A stretch of 30,408 nt of DNA from Candidatus Adlerbacteria bacterium (GCA_903824155.1 CAIJVL010000018.1:1-30408); one strand, 5' to 3'. Positions 1-8,043 are shown, counted from the stretch's first letter. Program-made: numbers and translations. Notes: a model not told the origin generated them from the letters alone.

Positions 1-119
1 CGGGCGCTGTTAAGGGACACGAGCACGATTGAAGCCAAGATACCGATGATGGCGATGACCACCAAGAGTTCGATGAGGGTGAAACCGCGTTTAGATGCTT
101 TGATAAAACCTTTATACAT
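1..119 (-). CDS. pilA: type IV pilin precursor, 3' part outside window
   Basis: This is the N-terminus (39 complete codons) of a type IV pilin; the rest lies beyond the window start. Translation from the ATG at 119 gives a short basic leader ending in KRG, followed by the prepilin-peptidase site G|FTLIELLVVIAIIGILAS, with the conserved Phe+1 and Glu+5 and the hydrophobic helix that builds the pilus core. The protein would be cleaved and N-methylated by a PilD-type peptidase (not in the window) and polymerised by PilB. It sits 128 bp downstream of pilC in the same direction, so it may have its own promoter, as is usual for the abundant major pilin. It could be a minor pilin; the truncated sequence cannot decide. 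Family assignment is nearly certain from the motif alone. Confidence 0.93.
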   Translation of the reverse strand, partial: MYKGFIKASKRGFTLIELLVVIAIIGILASIVLVSLNSA

Positions 120-247
120 AGAATTATTACTGAATACTACTAACTAATTAATAAAACGGGACCGGGAACGATTACGCACTTAAGTATACCCTCCCACTCT
201 GACTGCCCTAGCCGCCACATGTGGATAAGATGAAAGCAACTTTAGGG
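120..247 (-). promoter_or_regulatory. pilC-pilA intergenic region with candidate pilin promoter
   Basis: This 128-bp spacer holds no ORF. Read on the minus strand it contains TATACT (188 to 183), a plausible -10 box that would give an untranslated leader of about 60 nt before the pilin ATG at 119. A CTAGGG hexamer lies 17 nt upstream of it and is not a good housekeeping -35. A perfect palindrome CCACATGTGG lies at 214-223. No hairpin followed by a T-run is seen after pilC, so read-through from the pil operon is also possible. The promoter call is inference from position and one hexamer. Confidence 0.4.
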
Positions 248-1465
248 CTACATACTTGCCGTGGTGTTGTAAATAGGCAACAGCACCGAGGCCAACAGGA
301 AGCCGACGCCAACAGCCAGGGCCACAATAAGCGCAGGCTCGATAAGAGAAATGAGCGTGTCTACCGAGGTATTTACCTCGCGTTCGTAAAACTTGGCTAA
401 ACGCTCCAAAATGTTGCCCATTTCGCCCGTTTCCTCGCCGATTTGCAGCATTTGCACCAAAATTACCGGGATTTCTTCCGGGTAATGCGAAAAGGTCGCC
501 GACATCGAGCTGCCCGCCTTAACGTCGGTTACCGCCTGCGTCAAAATGCCTTTGTATACGTCATTGTCTACCACCGCTGCGGTAATTTCCAGCGCGCGTA
601 CGGCCGATATGCCCGAAGAGAGCATCACGTGCATGTTGTCGGCAATGCGCGTGAGGTATAGCTTGCGGAAGAGGTCGCCAATATACGGCAACGTTATCTT
701 AAGGCGCCCCGTTGCAAGGCGGCCGGCCGGAGTAAGAGTGTAGCGGTAGACAAAGAATCCGCCGATAATAAGCGCAATGAGCATAAAGATGCCATAGTCG
801 ACCAAAAAGGCGCTAATGTCGAGGGTGACTTGGGTATAAAAAGGCAGCGTGCCGCCGTTGCTAATCAAAATTTCGCCGATTTTCGGGATAACGAACGTAA
901 GCATGAGCGTCATCACCGCTACGAACGTGGTCGAAATGAACGCCGGGTAAATGAGCGCGTTGCGGGCCTTACTTTCCAGCTCGTACGAGCGGTCGATGTA
1001 GTCGGCCAGATACATAAAGGTCTGGTCGAGCTTGCCGGACTCCTCGCCCGCTCTAACCATGTTGACGTAAAACTCGCTAAAGATCTTGGGATGCTTGTCG
1101 AGCGACTTTGATATGCTGTTGCCGCCCTGCAGGTCGTCGCTGATTTCGGTCAAAGCCGCGCGCAATACGGGCTTTTCTGCCTGCTCTGCCAAAAGCCGGA
1201 AGACGCGCAAGGCCGACACCTGCGCCTCGAAGAGCGTCGCTATCTGGCGCGAAAGGAGCACCAAGTCGCGGCTCTTTACGCCGCCAAAAAGCGTTATCCC
1301 CTGCAGTTGGCCCATGATGCCCGTCTGTGCACCGCCGCTAATAGCCGTGATAGTGAGCCCTTTGCGCTGCAAAGTGGTAATAGCCGCGTCTTGCGTAGCG
1401 GCGCTTACCGTGCCGCCGGTCGGCTTGCCTGTACTGTCGAGTGCTTCGTACTTAAAATCAGCCAT
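248..1465 (-). CDS. pilC: type IV pilus inner-membrane platform protein PilC
   Basis: 405 residues, the normal length for the PilC/GspF family. PilC is the polytopic membrane platform that couples the PilB and PilT motors to pilin insertion and removal. The sequence has two homologous T2SSF domains (about residues 65-190 and 270-395) with membrane segments near 170-200, 215-240 and 375-400. Typical family motifs are visible: LLSRQIATLFEAQVSAL at the start of the first domain, RAGEESGKLDQTF in its middle and QIGEETGEMGNILERLA in the second. The N-terminal section (MADFKYEALDSTGK) matches the usual cytoplasmic start. It follows pilT with only 3 bp between them, so the two are probably co-transcribed and coupled. 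No odd features. Confidence 0.95.
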   Translation of the reverse strand: MADFKYEALDSTGKPTGGTVSAATQDAAITTLQRKGLTITAISGGAQTGIMGQLQGITLFGGVKSRDLVLLSRQIATLFEAQVSALRVFRLLAEQAEKPVLRAALTEISDDLQGGNSISKSLDKHPKIFSEFYVNMVRAGEESGKLDQTFMYLADYIDRSYELESKARNALIYPAFISTTFVAVMTLMLTFVIPKIGEILISNGGTLPFYTQVTLDISAFLVDYGIFMLIALIIGGFFVYRYTLTPAGRLATGRLKITLPYIGDLFRKLYLTRIADNMHVMLSSGISAVRALEITAAVVDNDVYKGILTQAVTDVKAGSSMSATFSHYPEEIPVILVQMLQIGEETGEMGNILERLAKFYEREVNTSVDTLISLIEPALIVALAVGVGFLLASVLLPIYNTTASM

Positions 1466-1468
1466 AAA

Positions 1469-2533
1469 TTATAGTAAGCGTTCGAGCGTTTTAGGGTTCC
1501 AGCTGCGCGAGTAGGCGGATTCGGGGGTGATTTCGCCTTGGCGGACGAGGTCGGCCAAGCAGCGGTTCATGTCTATCATGCCCTCGTCGGCGCCGGTCTC
1601 AATGACCGTTTGTATTTCGTGCGTGCGCTTTTCGCGGATAAGGTTCGACACCGCATTGTTGTTGAGCAAAAGCTCGTACGCGGGTATAAGTCCGCCGGAA
1701 ATGCGCGGGATAAGACGCTGGCTAAAAATGCCGGCAAGTGAAACGGCCAGCTGCACGCGTATCTGGTCCTGCTGGTTTGCCGGAAAGGTATCGATAATGC
1801 GGTCGATGGTTTGCGCCGCGTTGTTGGTATGTAGGGTAGAAAATACCAAGTGACCCGTTTCTGCCGCAGTCACGGCGGTCGAAATGGTTTCGGGCGTGCG
1901 CATCTCACCGATCATGAGCACGTCGACGTCTTGGCGAAACACCGACTGCAATGCCACCGGAAAGTCGGCCGTGTCGACGCGGACCTCGCGCTGCTCGATT
2001 AAAGATTTTTTATTTTCAAACAAATACTCGATAGGGTCTTCGATAGTGATGATGTGCTCGGCCCTTTCCATGTTTATCTTTTCTATCAATGCGGCAAGCG
2101 TGGTCGTTTTACCCTGCCCCACCGGCCCTACCACCAAAAAGAAGCCCTGCTCGCGCTGCGCGAATGTTTCCAAAACCGGCGGCAGCTTTAGTTCCTGAAT
2201 GGTGCGGATATCGCGCGGGATAAGGCGCAACGCCACGCCAACAGTGCCCCTCTCTACGTACGCATTGCCGCGGAAGCGCACCTTTTCGCCATAGGAAAAA
2301 GAAAAGTCAGCCTCCTGCGTCTTCAAAAATAATTCTTTGCGCTCGGGCGGAAGCAGCTGCGTTAAAAGGCCCAGCATGTCTTCCTGCGTAAGTTTAGTTT
2401 CGTTCAAGAGCGGCGTTAACTGCCCGGACACGCGTATCATGGGCTGCACGCCGACCGACAGATGCAGGTCGGATGCGCCTTGGGCGATAACCGTCTCTAT
2501 AAGCTGCTGGAGTTTTTGCGTATAGTTGGGCAT
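1469..2533 (-). CDS. pilT: pilus retraction ATPase PilT
   Basis: 354 residues, normal for PilT. It is a hexameric cytoplasmic ATPase that powers pilus retraction, needed for twitching and DNA uptake. Visible motifs: N-terminal region with ASDLHLSVG, Walker A near residue 134 in the variant form GPVGQGKTT (usually GPTGSGKST), His box and Walker B around VLMIGEMRTPETISTA, and the PilT-typical AETGHLVFSTLHTNNAAQ. The C-terminal part carries QRLIPR and a shortened form of the usual tail. It lies between pilB (5 bp gap) and pilC (3 bp gap), which fixes its role as the second motor of the same machine. The Thr-to-Val and Ser-to-Gln changes in the P-loop leave the essential Gly-Lys-Thr intact, so activity is expected. 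No SD sequence precedes the ATG. Confidence 0.95.
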   Translation of the reverse strand: MPNYTQKLQQLIETVIAQGASDLHLSVGVQPMIRVSGQLTPLLNETKLTQEDMLGLLTQLLPPERKELFLKTQEADFSFSYGEKVRFRGNAYVERGTVGVALRLIPRDIRTIQELKLPPVLETFAQREQGFFLVVGPVGQGKTTTLAALIEKINMERAEHIITIEDPIEYLFENKKSLIEQREVRVDTADFPVALQSVFRQDVDVLMIGEMRTPETISTAVTAAETGHLVFSTLHTNNAAQTIDRIIDTFPANQQDQIRVQLAVSLAGIFSQRLIPRISGGLIPAYELLLNNNAVSNLIREKRTHEIQTVIETGADEGMIDMNRCLADLVRQGEITPESAYSRSWNPKTLERLL

Positions 2534-2538
2534 GTTTT

Positions 2539-4422
2539 TTATGCTTCTACTTCTTCTTTTTTAGGGCCGGGCGTTATTGATACGTCTTTACCATCGGTAT
2601 CAGCAGTCTCTTCGTCGATAGCGACCGGCTTGGCGGTTGCATCGATCTCGGGCAACTCGTCGGGCAATTCAAATTGGCCGCCAAGCGTGTTTACTTCTTC
2701 AAACGGTATAACGCCCTTGGCTGATTTAATAATAGCATCCTCTTTCATGGTGAGCATGCCGTTTTTACGCGCTATAGCAAATATTTCATCCTCGGGCTTG
2801 TTAGCAAGGATCGCGCGCTCCATGTCGGGGTTCATGCCAAACATTTCATACACGGCAATACGGCCGCGCGTGCCGGCCGGGCACTCCGGCGTCGGATTTT
2901 TTAAATACACTTCGGTCAAAGGCGGTATTTCTTTTTGATACTCGGCGGGCAGGTCTTTAAACTGGTCCTCCATCATCACCTTCATGCTGCCCTGTACGGG
3001 CACTTTTTTGCCGCTGTCTTTGCACAAGGTTTTTACCAGGCGCTGCGCCATGCCCAAAATAAGCACCGGCGGTATGAGGTACGGCTCGACACCCATGTCG
3101 AGCAAGCGCGGAATAATACCAACGGCATTGTTGGTGTGGATGGTCGAGAGCACCAAGTGGCCGGTAAGCGCCGCTTGCACGGCAAGGTTAGCCGTTTCGG
3201 CGTCGCGGATCTCGCCCACCATTATGATGTTTGGGTCCTGACGGAGCGTAGTGCGCAAACCCGTTGCAAAGGTGTAGCCTATTTCGGGTCGCACCTGGCT
3301 TTGCGACACGCCGGGTATCGTGTACTCGACCGGGTCTTCGAGCGAAAGTACGTTTTGTTTGTCGCGATCGACTTCGTTCAAAATAGAGTACAGCGTTGTT
3401 GATTTACCGGAGCCGGTCGGGCCGGATATCAGCACTAGGCCGTATGGTTTTTTAATAGCGGTGCGTATCATTTCAAGATTGCGCTCGGACAGGCCAAAGT
3501 CGTCGAGCTTGAGCTCGAGCGAGGCGCTGCCCAAAATACGCATCACCACCTTCTCGCCATAGTAGGTCGGAAAGGTCGAAACGCGAAAGTCCACTTTATT
3601 GCCGCCGACGCGCGCCGAAAAGCGGCCATCTTGCGGCTTGCGCTTTTCGTCGAGGCGCATGTTCGAGAGCACCTTAATGCGCGCCACTACGGCGCCATGT
3701 ACCTTTGAAGGCAGCGTGATGTTGGTGATAAGTACGCCGTCGACGCGGAAGCGCACGCGCGTCTGGTCAACAAGCGGCTCGATATGGATGTCGGATGCAC
3801 GCTGCTCTACCGCGTGGCGCAAAACGGTTGCCACAATTTTAGTAACCGGCGCATCGGCGGTTATGGCGTCGGCGCCCGTTTCGGTAACCTCCGTTTCATC
3901 CAAAAAGCTCGTGCGCTTCTCCCCTGTTTTAGCTGATTTGGCTTCGCCGGCATCGCTCTCGGTTTCAAACTCGCCGAGCGCCTTGCCCACTTCGCCCGAA
4001 AGGCCTTTGTACTGGGTCAGCAGCTTTTCAAAATCTGTTTCGTTAATAAGGTAAATCTTGTACGGCATGCCCACCTTGGCCGAGATAAACGTAAGCGCAT
4101 CGCGCGCCTCAAGGTTGTCGGGGTCGGTAATGCCCACTTCAAGCGCGCCGTCTTGTATGCCTATAGGCGCAAAACGGTAATGCCGCGCCGATTCCTCGGG
4201 CACGTAGCGCAACACGTCAAATGGGACGGCAGAGTTGGCGATCTCGCGCGTCGGGATATTGTAATAATCCCCTTTTACTTTAAGGATCTGGGTAAGCGAA
4301 ATGCCGTTTTTTTGCAAAACGCCTTCGGGCGTAGCACCTGCCTGCCCCAGCTGTGCCTCTATTTCGGGCACTGCTTTAGCGTCGAGAGCGCCGCTCTGCG
4401 TAAGTAGTTCGAGTAGATTCAT
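2539..4422 (-). CDS. pilB: pilus assembly ATPase PilB
   Basis: 627 residues, slightly longer than the 560-570 usual for PilB/GspE. It is the motor for pilus extension. An MshEN-type N-terminal domain (about 1-150) is followed by an acidic linker (150-190), the N2 domain with ASDIHIEP near 210, Walker A GPTGSGKST near residue 331, Walker B IIMVGEIRD near 400 and the His box LTGHLVLSTIHTNN. The zinc knuckle, normally four cysteines, has only two (TLCKDSG and PECPAGTRGR), so zinc binding is probably lost. The C-terminal 45 residues form an acidic, Pro-rich tail (GPKKEEVEA end) that I do not know from model PilB proteins. It is preceded by the PilP-like gene with a 12-bp gap and followed by pilT. 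Confidence 0.95.
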   Translation of the reverse strand: MNLLELLTQSGALDAKAVPEIEAQLGQAGATPEGVLQKNGISLTQILKVKGDYYNIPTREIANSAVPFDVLRYVPEESARHYRFAPIGIQDGALEVGITDPDNLEARDALTFISAKVGMPYKIYLINETDFEKLLTQYKGLSGEVGKALGEFETESDAGEAKSAKTGEKRTSFLDETEVTETGADAITADAPVTKIVATVLRHAVEQRASDIHIEPLVDQTRVRFRVDGVLITNITLPSKVHGAVVARIKVLSNMRLDEKRKPQDGRFSARVGGNKVDFRVSTFPTYYGEKVVMRILGSASLELKLDDFGLSERNLEMIRTAIKKPYGLVLISGPTGSGKSTTLYSILNEVDRDKQNVLSLEDPVEYTIPGVSQSQVRPEIGYTFATGLRTTLRQDPNIIMVGEIRDAETANLAVQAALTGHLVLSTIHTNNAVGIIPRLLDMGVEPYLIPPVLILGMAQRLVKTLCKDSGKKVPVQGSMKVMMEDQFKDLPAEYQKEIPPLTEVYLKNPTPECPAGTRGRIAVYEMFGMNPDMERAILANKPEDEIFAIARKNGMLTMKEDAIIKSAKGVIPFEEVNTLGGQFELPDELPEIDATAKPVAIDEETADTDGKDVSITPGPKKEEVEA

Positions 4423-4434
4423 AGGTAAAGACTG

Positions 4435-4791
4435 TTACTTGGTTTTGGGCAGCTGCACGTTAACTGACGCGCCGCTCCCTGCCCCGGCAGATGCGCCGAC
4501 AAGCGGCACGAACGGATTGCGGCGGCCGACTGCCTCGGGCGGTATCACTACGCCAAAGTCGGTAAGCGACTGGAATGCCGGATCGCTAAAGATGCTGTTG
4601 TCGAGTTTAATCGTGTGCAAGTTTTGCAGCGTGACGAGCAATTGTTGCGAAAGAGCCTCACTCGAATCGCTGGTGGTCAGTGCGGTCGACGAAGGGCTGG
4701 TAAAGTACGCCGAGTAGACGTAAACGCCCGCCAAAAGCACTACGCCAGCGCCTATCGGTACCATATTTTTTTTAAGAAAATCCATATGCAA
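4435..4791 (-). CDS. PilP-like pilus accessory protein
   Basis: 118 residues (116 if the second ATG at 4785 is used). One membrane segment (about residues 12-30: PIGAGVVLLAGVYVYSAYF) is followed by a short extracytoplasmic region ending in VGRRNPFVPL. The GRRxPF motif is typical of PilP lipoproteins, which link the PilNO complex to the secretin; here there is no lipobox and no secretin gene, so the protein probably only ties PilN/PilO together or contacts the cell wall. Its position between pilO (6 bp upstream) and pilB supports a pilus role. No SD precedes it. The homology to PilP rests on one motif and on gene order, so the symbol is left open. Confidence 0.65.
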   Translation of the reverse strand: MHMDFLKKNMVPIGAGVVLLAGVYVYSAYFTSPSSTALTTSDSSEALSQQLLVTLQNLHTIKLDNSIFSDPAFQSLTDFGVVIPPEAVGRRNPFVPLVGASAGAGSGASVNVQLPKTK

Positions 4792-4797
4792 TATAGG

Positions 4798-5340
4798 TTA
4801 GTGGAGCCAATAGGTGCGGATAGTAAAGGCGTACGTGCTCGAGTCGCCGGCACCGGCGGTAAAGGCAAGCTTTTGCACGTCAATGAGACGCAAGCTGTGC
4901 TCTAAGTCGTTTAAGAATGAAAGCATGCCGTCATAAGACGTCATGACTGCGAAGGAAACGCTTACGTTGCCGACGGGACCGCTTGAACCCGCCGCAAGCG
5001 CGGTCTGGCTGTTGCTGCCGGAAATATCTCCGATGTTTACTCCGCTAAGTGAGAGCCCATGGCGTGAGGCAATGTTGTTAATGTCGATAATAAGGCGGAT
5101 ATTGTCGACATTGTCGGGCAGTGTCTCCTGCAATTTTTGCACGTCATTGGTCGAAAAGGTGTTGCGCTTGGAAAGCAGCTGGTCGCGGACCGAGCGGAGC
5201 TCCTGCGACTTGTCGAGTGCATCGTTGTAAGCCGCAACCTGCGCGGAAAGCGCTTTCGAAGCTTGGTATGTCGGGTTGGTGTATACGACAAAAAGCCCTA
5301 CCGCAGCGACTATAAAGATAATGGGGATAAAAAGACGCAT
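4798..5340 (-). CDS. pilO: PilO-like pilus alignment protein
   Basis: 180 residues with one N-terminal membrane helix (about 3-20), a coiled-coil stretch (about 30-80, with SQELRSVRDQLLSKRNTF) and a ferredoxin-like C-terminal domain typical of PilO. The central LPDNVDNIRLIIDINNIASRHG matches the family pattern of LPxxxxxxxLLxxIxxxAxxxGL. PilO forms heterodimers with PilN in the periplasm-equivalent space and aligns the platform with the motors. It follows pilN by 6 bp and precedes the PilP-like gene by 6 bp, so the order pilM-N-O-P is the standard one. No SD is seen; the ATG lies 5 nt after the pilN stop. Confidence 0.85.
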   Translation of the reverse strand: MRLFIPIIFIVAAVGLFVVYTNPTYQASKALSAQVAAYNDALDKSQELRSVRDQLLSKRNTFSTNDVQKLQETLPDNVDNIRLIIDINNIASRHGLSLSGVNIGDISGSNSQTALAAGSSGPVGNVSVSFAVMTSYDGMLSFLNDLEHSLRLIDVQKLAFTAGAGDSSTYAFTIRTYWLH

Positions 5341-5346
5341 ATAGGT

Positions 5347-6012
5347 TTATTGGGAAGGCGTTGTTGAAGCAAAAGTACCGCCCGGCATGGAGCTTGAGGC
5401 CGTACCCGTACTGACCGGTACCGCAGCACTTGCCCCAAGGGTGGAAGAGTACGAAAGGACGCTCGAGTCGACGGTGGCGGAGACGTTAAAACTTATACGG
5501 CCGGTCGCATCGGCCGTAATGCCGGAAAAGACCACGTCTTTAAGCAGCTTGTTGCCGCCAAACTGGTCCGACTGCAGCGCAACGGTCGAAAAGCTGTCCG
5601 CGCTGCCCGCCATGCTTATTTTTGCACTGCCGTCGTCGCCCAGCGTGTAGTCAAAGGTGTTAAAAGCCACATTTGTCAGTGTTTGCGATGAAAGGAACGC
5701 AAAAATGCCCGACGCAGCCACATGCGCACCAAGCAAAATTTTAGCCTGCGAAAGGCGGTCATCAAGGCGCACCAAGTCTTGTATCGTGCCGGGGTCATAG
5801 GCGCCTTCGGCCAATGCCAGCGACTTAGATTTGCTTGCAATGGCGTTGTTCAGATATTGCGTATAGGCAAAAGAAGCGCCCGCGGCAACCAGCGAGGCAA
5901 CAAAAATAAGGAGCGATATTAAAAATACCAAGCCGCCAAAGTGGCCGCCGCGAGTCGAGGTCATCTCGAGCGATTTCTTCGGTATAAAAGAGGCCTGAAC
6001 CTGAGGATCCAT
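5347..6012 (-). CDS. pilN: PilN-like pilus alignment protein
   Basis: 221 residues with a short cytoplasmic N-terminus, one membrane helix (about 27-50: FLISLLIFVASLVAAGASFAY), a coiled-coil region and a beta-rich C-terminal domain. Gene order and topology match PilN. The usual PilM-binding motif INLLP near the N-terminus is not present; SFIPKKSL at about residues 8-15 sits at the corresponding place and may replace it. The tail is low-complexity, rich in Ser, Thr and Ala (STGTASSSMPGGTFASTT). It is separated from pilM by 85 bp containing a G/C hairpin, and a TATAAT hexamer ends 8 nt before its ATG, so it may start its own leaderless transcript as well as being read from the pilM promoter. 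Confidence 0.8.
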   Translation of the reverse strand: MDPQVQASFIPKKSLEMTSTRGGHFGGLVFLISLLIFVASLVAAGASFAYTQYLNNAIASKSKSLALAEGAYDPGTIQDLVRLDDRLSQAKILLGAHVAASGIFAFLSSQTLTNVAFNTFDYTLGDDGSAKISMAGSADSFSTVALQSDQFGGNKLLKDVVFSGITADATGRISFNVSATVDSSVLSYSSTLGASAAVPVSTGTASSSMPGGTFASTTPSQ

Positions 6013-6026
6013 TAGTTTCTATTATA
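6013..6026 (-). promoter_or_regulatory. candidate -10 box for leaderless pilN transcript
   Basis: On the minus strand a perfect TATAAT (6026 to 6021) is followed by 8 nt and then the pilN ATG. Transcription would start at or just before the start codon. A GGAGG exists about 35 nt upstream of the ATG, which is too far to act as the SD for pilN. Confidence 0.5.
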
Positions 6027-6065
6027 TAGTGCTAATTTAATATTTGCCTCCTAGTTTTACGCGCA

Positions 6066-6105
6066 TGGGGACAAGGGGGGCTTTATTTTCCTCCCCACTA
6101 CCCCA
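6066..6105 (-). repeat. G/C-rich hairpin at the pilM-pilN junction
   Basis: GGGG (6067-6070) pairs with CCCC (6101-6104), and after a 4 x 4 internal loop GGGGGG (6075-6080) pairs with CTCCCC (6091-6096, one G-T pair), leaving a ten-base A/T-rich loop. The pilM stop codon (6098-6100) lies inside the internal loop. There is no T-run behind it on the minus strand, so it is not a standard terminator; it could protect the upstream mRNA end or lower read-through from pilM into pilN. Confidence 0.5.
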
Positions 6106-7234
6106 ACTCTTGCAGCCTGCGAAGCGCAAGGCCTACCGCTACACTAAACTCGGGGCCGGCCTCTTTGAGGATCGCTTCAAGAAATGCAGGCGCTTGAGTT
6201 TTGCCAAACGGGTCTGCCAGACGCAGCTGCGCCTGTATTTTAGTTTGTGCAAACTCCATAAAGCCCTTAAGCGTCGCCCCGCCGCCGGTCATTACCAACG
6301 CGTCGAGCGTTTGATTGGTGCGCTGCTCGTACGCGCTTACGGTGCGCGATATTTCCGATAGCAAAGGGGTGAGCGAAAGCTCTATTGAATTTTTTAAAGA
6401 ATCAGCGGCAATATTGCTGCCTGGTGTCGGCGGCAAAAGGTTCACGAGGCCGAATTTGCGCTTTTTTTCTTCGGCTTGAGCTACGGTAAGGCCTAGCGCG
6501 CGCGAAGCGGCCAAGGTTAAGTCTTGCGCACCGTGATTGATTATGTGGCTTTCATGTATCAATCCCCTCTCTACAACATAAAACTTAGTAGTGGCAGCTC
6601 CTAAATCAACTACCGCAACCGGCGCAATGCCATGGTCGAGCGAGGCGCGCACGGCGCTAAAGACCTCTATCTCAAAAAAGGCCGCATTTAAAGATGAGCT
6701 GGTCGCGATCGAACGAAATTTAGCTATCGTGTCGTTGTGTATTGCCACCAACAGCACGTCTATCTTGCCGTCTGGGCTGGCGCCGCCGCTTTTTGCTCCG
6801 CCCGAGACGACAAACCAGTCTAAAAGCACCTCATTGATAGGTACCGGTATGTATTTGCGCGCCTCGATAGGCACCACTTGGGCCAATTGCTTTTCGACCG
6901 TGGCCGGCAGCCTGATAATGGAGACTAAACTCGACGAGTATGGTATGGATATGGCGGCGTCCTGCGTGGTTACGTTAGCCTCGCGAATGACGTCTTTAAG
7001 CGCCTCGCTTATCTTGTCGGCACCCAGCGCCGTTGCGCGGCCGATTTCGACGCCCGCGTAGGGGCCCAGAGATATAGCGCCGTATGTTTCGAGTATCACC
7101 CGGCCCTTTTCGCGCCGAAGCTGTACGACTTTAATAGCCGATGAGCCGATGTCCACGCCAAGCACGCTCTTTACCTCAGTTTTGAATAAAGAAGAAAAAG
7201 TAGATGCAGAAAAAGACGGGAGTTTGAAATCCAT
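6098..7234 (-). CDS. pilM: pilus assembly ATPase-like protein PilM
   Basis: 378 residues, an actin/FtsA-like fold protein that binds ATP and the N-terminus of PilN on the cytoplasmic side of the pilus machine. Motifs: phosphate-1 loop GVDIGSSAIKVVQL near residues 27-40, the family signature IEARKYIPVPINEVLLDW near 120, phosphate-2 VVDLGAATTKFYVVERG near 210, and the adenosine motif LVMTGGGATLKGF near 320. It begins the minus-strand pil operon and is divergent from comF, with only 23 bp between the two start codons. A TGATATAAT extended -10 lies 11 nt before its ATG and no SD is present, so the mRNA leader would be only a few bases. All family features are intact. Confidence 0.93.
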   Translation of the reverse strand: MDFKLPSFSASTFSSLFKTEVKSVLGVDIGSSAIKVVQLRREKGRVILETYGAISLGPYAGVEIGRATALGADKISEALKDVIREANVTTQDAAISIPYSSSLVSIIRLPATVEKQLAQVVPIEARKYIPVPINEVLLDWFVVSGGAKSGGASPDGKIDVLLVAIHNDTIAKFRSIATSSSLNAAFFEIEVFSAVRASLDHGIAPVAVVDLGAATTKFYVVERGLIHESHIINHGAQDLTLAASRALGLTVAQAEEKKRKFGLVNLLPPTPGSNIAADSLKNSIELSLTPLLSEISRTVSAYEQRTNQTLDALVMTGGGATLKGFMEFAQTKIQAQLRLADPFGKTQAPAFLEAILKEAGPEFSVAVGLALRRLQELG

Positions 7235-7257
7235 ATACTGTTTTTATTATATCACCT
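7235..7257. promoter_or_regulatory. overlapping divergent -10 boxes between pilM and comF
   Basis: The 23-bp gap holds TATTAT (7245-7250, plus strand) 7 nt before the comF ATG and, on the minus strand, TATAAT (7251 to 7246) preceded by TGA and 11 nt before the pilM ATG. The two hexamers share five bases. For comF, TTGAAA at 7224-7229 lies 15 bp upstream as a possible -35, inside the pilM coding start. RNA polymerase could bind in only one direction at a time. Confidence 0.6.
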
Positions 7258-7890
7258 ATGCAAGAGCAAAAAACAGCACAAAAAACAATAATGCGGATAG
7301 CATCCTTCATCACCAAGCTGCTCTTTCGCGTGCGCCCTACCGAGCAGTTGACTGAAGCGCTCACGCTGCCCGAATTGGAAAGATTGTCGCGCTACGACGG
7401 GACGCTGCCTTACAGCGAGCCAAAAGTACGCGCGCTGGTATGGGAGGTTAAATATTACGCGCACGGCCGTGCTGCCAAGCTTGCCGGCGAATATTTGGCG
7501 CAGCTGCTTTTGGCCGAGGCTGCCGACATAGTCGGCACACCCCTTTTAATCCCCATGCCGATGCACCCCAAGCGCCGCAAAGAACGGGGCCACAACCAAA
7601 CCGAAGTACTTTGTGAGGCCGCATTGAAAGTTCTCTTCAGTTTTACCTACGATCCACATATATTGATTCGAACCCGTCACACCCAGCCTCAACAAGGCCT
7701 TGAGCGCCACAATCGTTTAAAAAACCTGCAAAATGCCATGGCCGTTTCTGACCCTGCAAAGGTAAAAGGCCGCGTGTGCATAGTCGTCGACGACGTCACC
7801 ACCACGGGAGCCAGCTTTGCCGAAGCAAAGCGCGCTTTGCGCGAGGCGGGAGCCTCCGAAGTGCGCTGCATAGCGCTCGCACAGTCATAA
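7258..7890 (+). CDS. comF: ComF-family phosphoribosyltransferase
   Basis: 210 residues, class I phosphoribosyltransferase fold. The PRPP-binding motif VCIVVDDVTTTGASFAEA lies near residue 172, and the family motifs PMHPKRRKERGHNQTE (near 100) and RTRHTQPQQGLERHNRLKN (near 140) are clear. In naturally competent bacteria ComF acts in handling of incoming single-stranded DNA, possibly through PriA or helicase partners; its exact substrate is unknown. The N-terminal zinc-finger found in many ComF proteins is missing: there are no paired cysteines before residue 110. The place next to the pilus operon fits a DNA-uptake role. The start at 7258 is chosen because a -10 box ends 7 nt before it; ATG 7291 is an alternative, also without an SD. 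Confidence 0.9.
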   Translation: MQEQKTAQKTIMRIASFITKLLFRVRPTEQLTEALTLPELERLSRYDGTLPYSEPKVRALVWEVKYYAHGRAAKLAGEYLAQLLLAEAADIVGTPLLIPMPMHPKRRKERGHNQTEVLCEAALKVLFSFTYDPHILIRTRHTQPQQGLERHNRLKNLQNAMAVSDPAKVKGRVCIVVDDVTTTGASFAEAKRALREAGASEVRCIALAQS

Positions 7891-7903
7891 GGAGGTTTTT
7901 GTT

Positions 7904-7948
7904 ATGCACCTAGCAAGCTTGCATGTGGGTTTTAAAGGAGTAGATTGA
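7904..7948 (+). CDS. 14-codon mini-ORF with strong SD
   Basis: A perfect GGAGG (7891-7895) directly after the comF stop precedes ATG 7904 by 8 nt. The ORF encodes MHLASLHVGFKGVD and its stop TGA overlaps the ATG of the next mini-ORF (TGATG). It contains a perfect palindrome GCAAGCTTGC (7913-7922). It may be a leader peptide that regulates translation of the following genes; whether the peptide itself matters is unknown. Confidence 0.4.
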   Translation: MHLASLHVGFKGVD

Positions 7949-8043
7949 TGCAAGAAGTTTGCGTATCACTCAAGATTGAAGAGAGGTTGCATCATGCCGC
8001 TTGCTTGGGGAACTTGCGCCTACTGCGGCGCCGATCGAGATGA
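7948..8043 (+). CDS. 31-codon mini-ORF overlapping the next gene
   Basis: ATG 7948 follows AAAGGAG (7934-7940) at a good distance and overlaps the preceding stop in TGATG, so the two are positioned for coupling. It encodes a Cys- and Arg-containing 31-residue peptide with an RRRSR end and no recognisable domain, and it runs in a different frame across the first 50 bp of the 76-residue gene that starts at 7994. It may be a regulatory leader or a by-product of that gene's leader; low certainty. Confidence 0.25.
   Translation: MQEVCVSLKIEERLHHAACLGNLRLLRRRSR

Noticed and set aside
443..4717. Several plus-strand ORFs of 60-158 codons opposite pilC, pilT and pilB
   Set aside because: They lie entirely antisense to genes with clear family motifs and have compositions expected of shadow frames.
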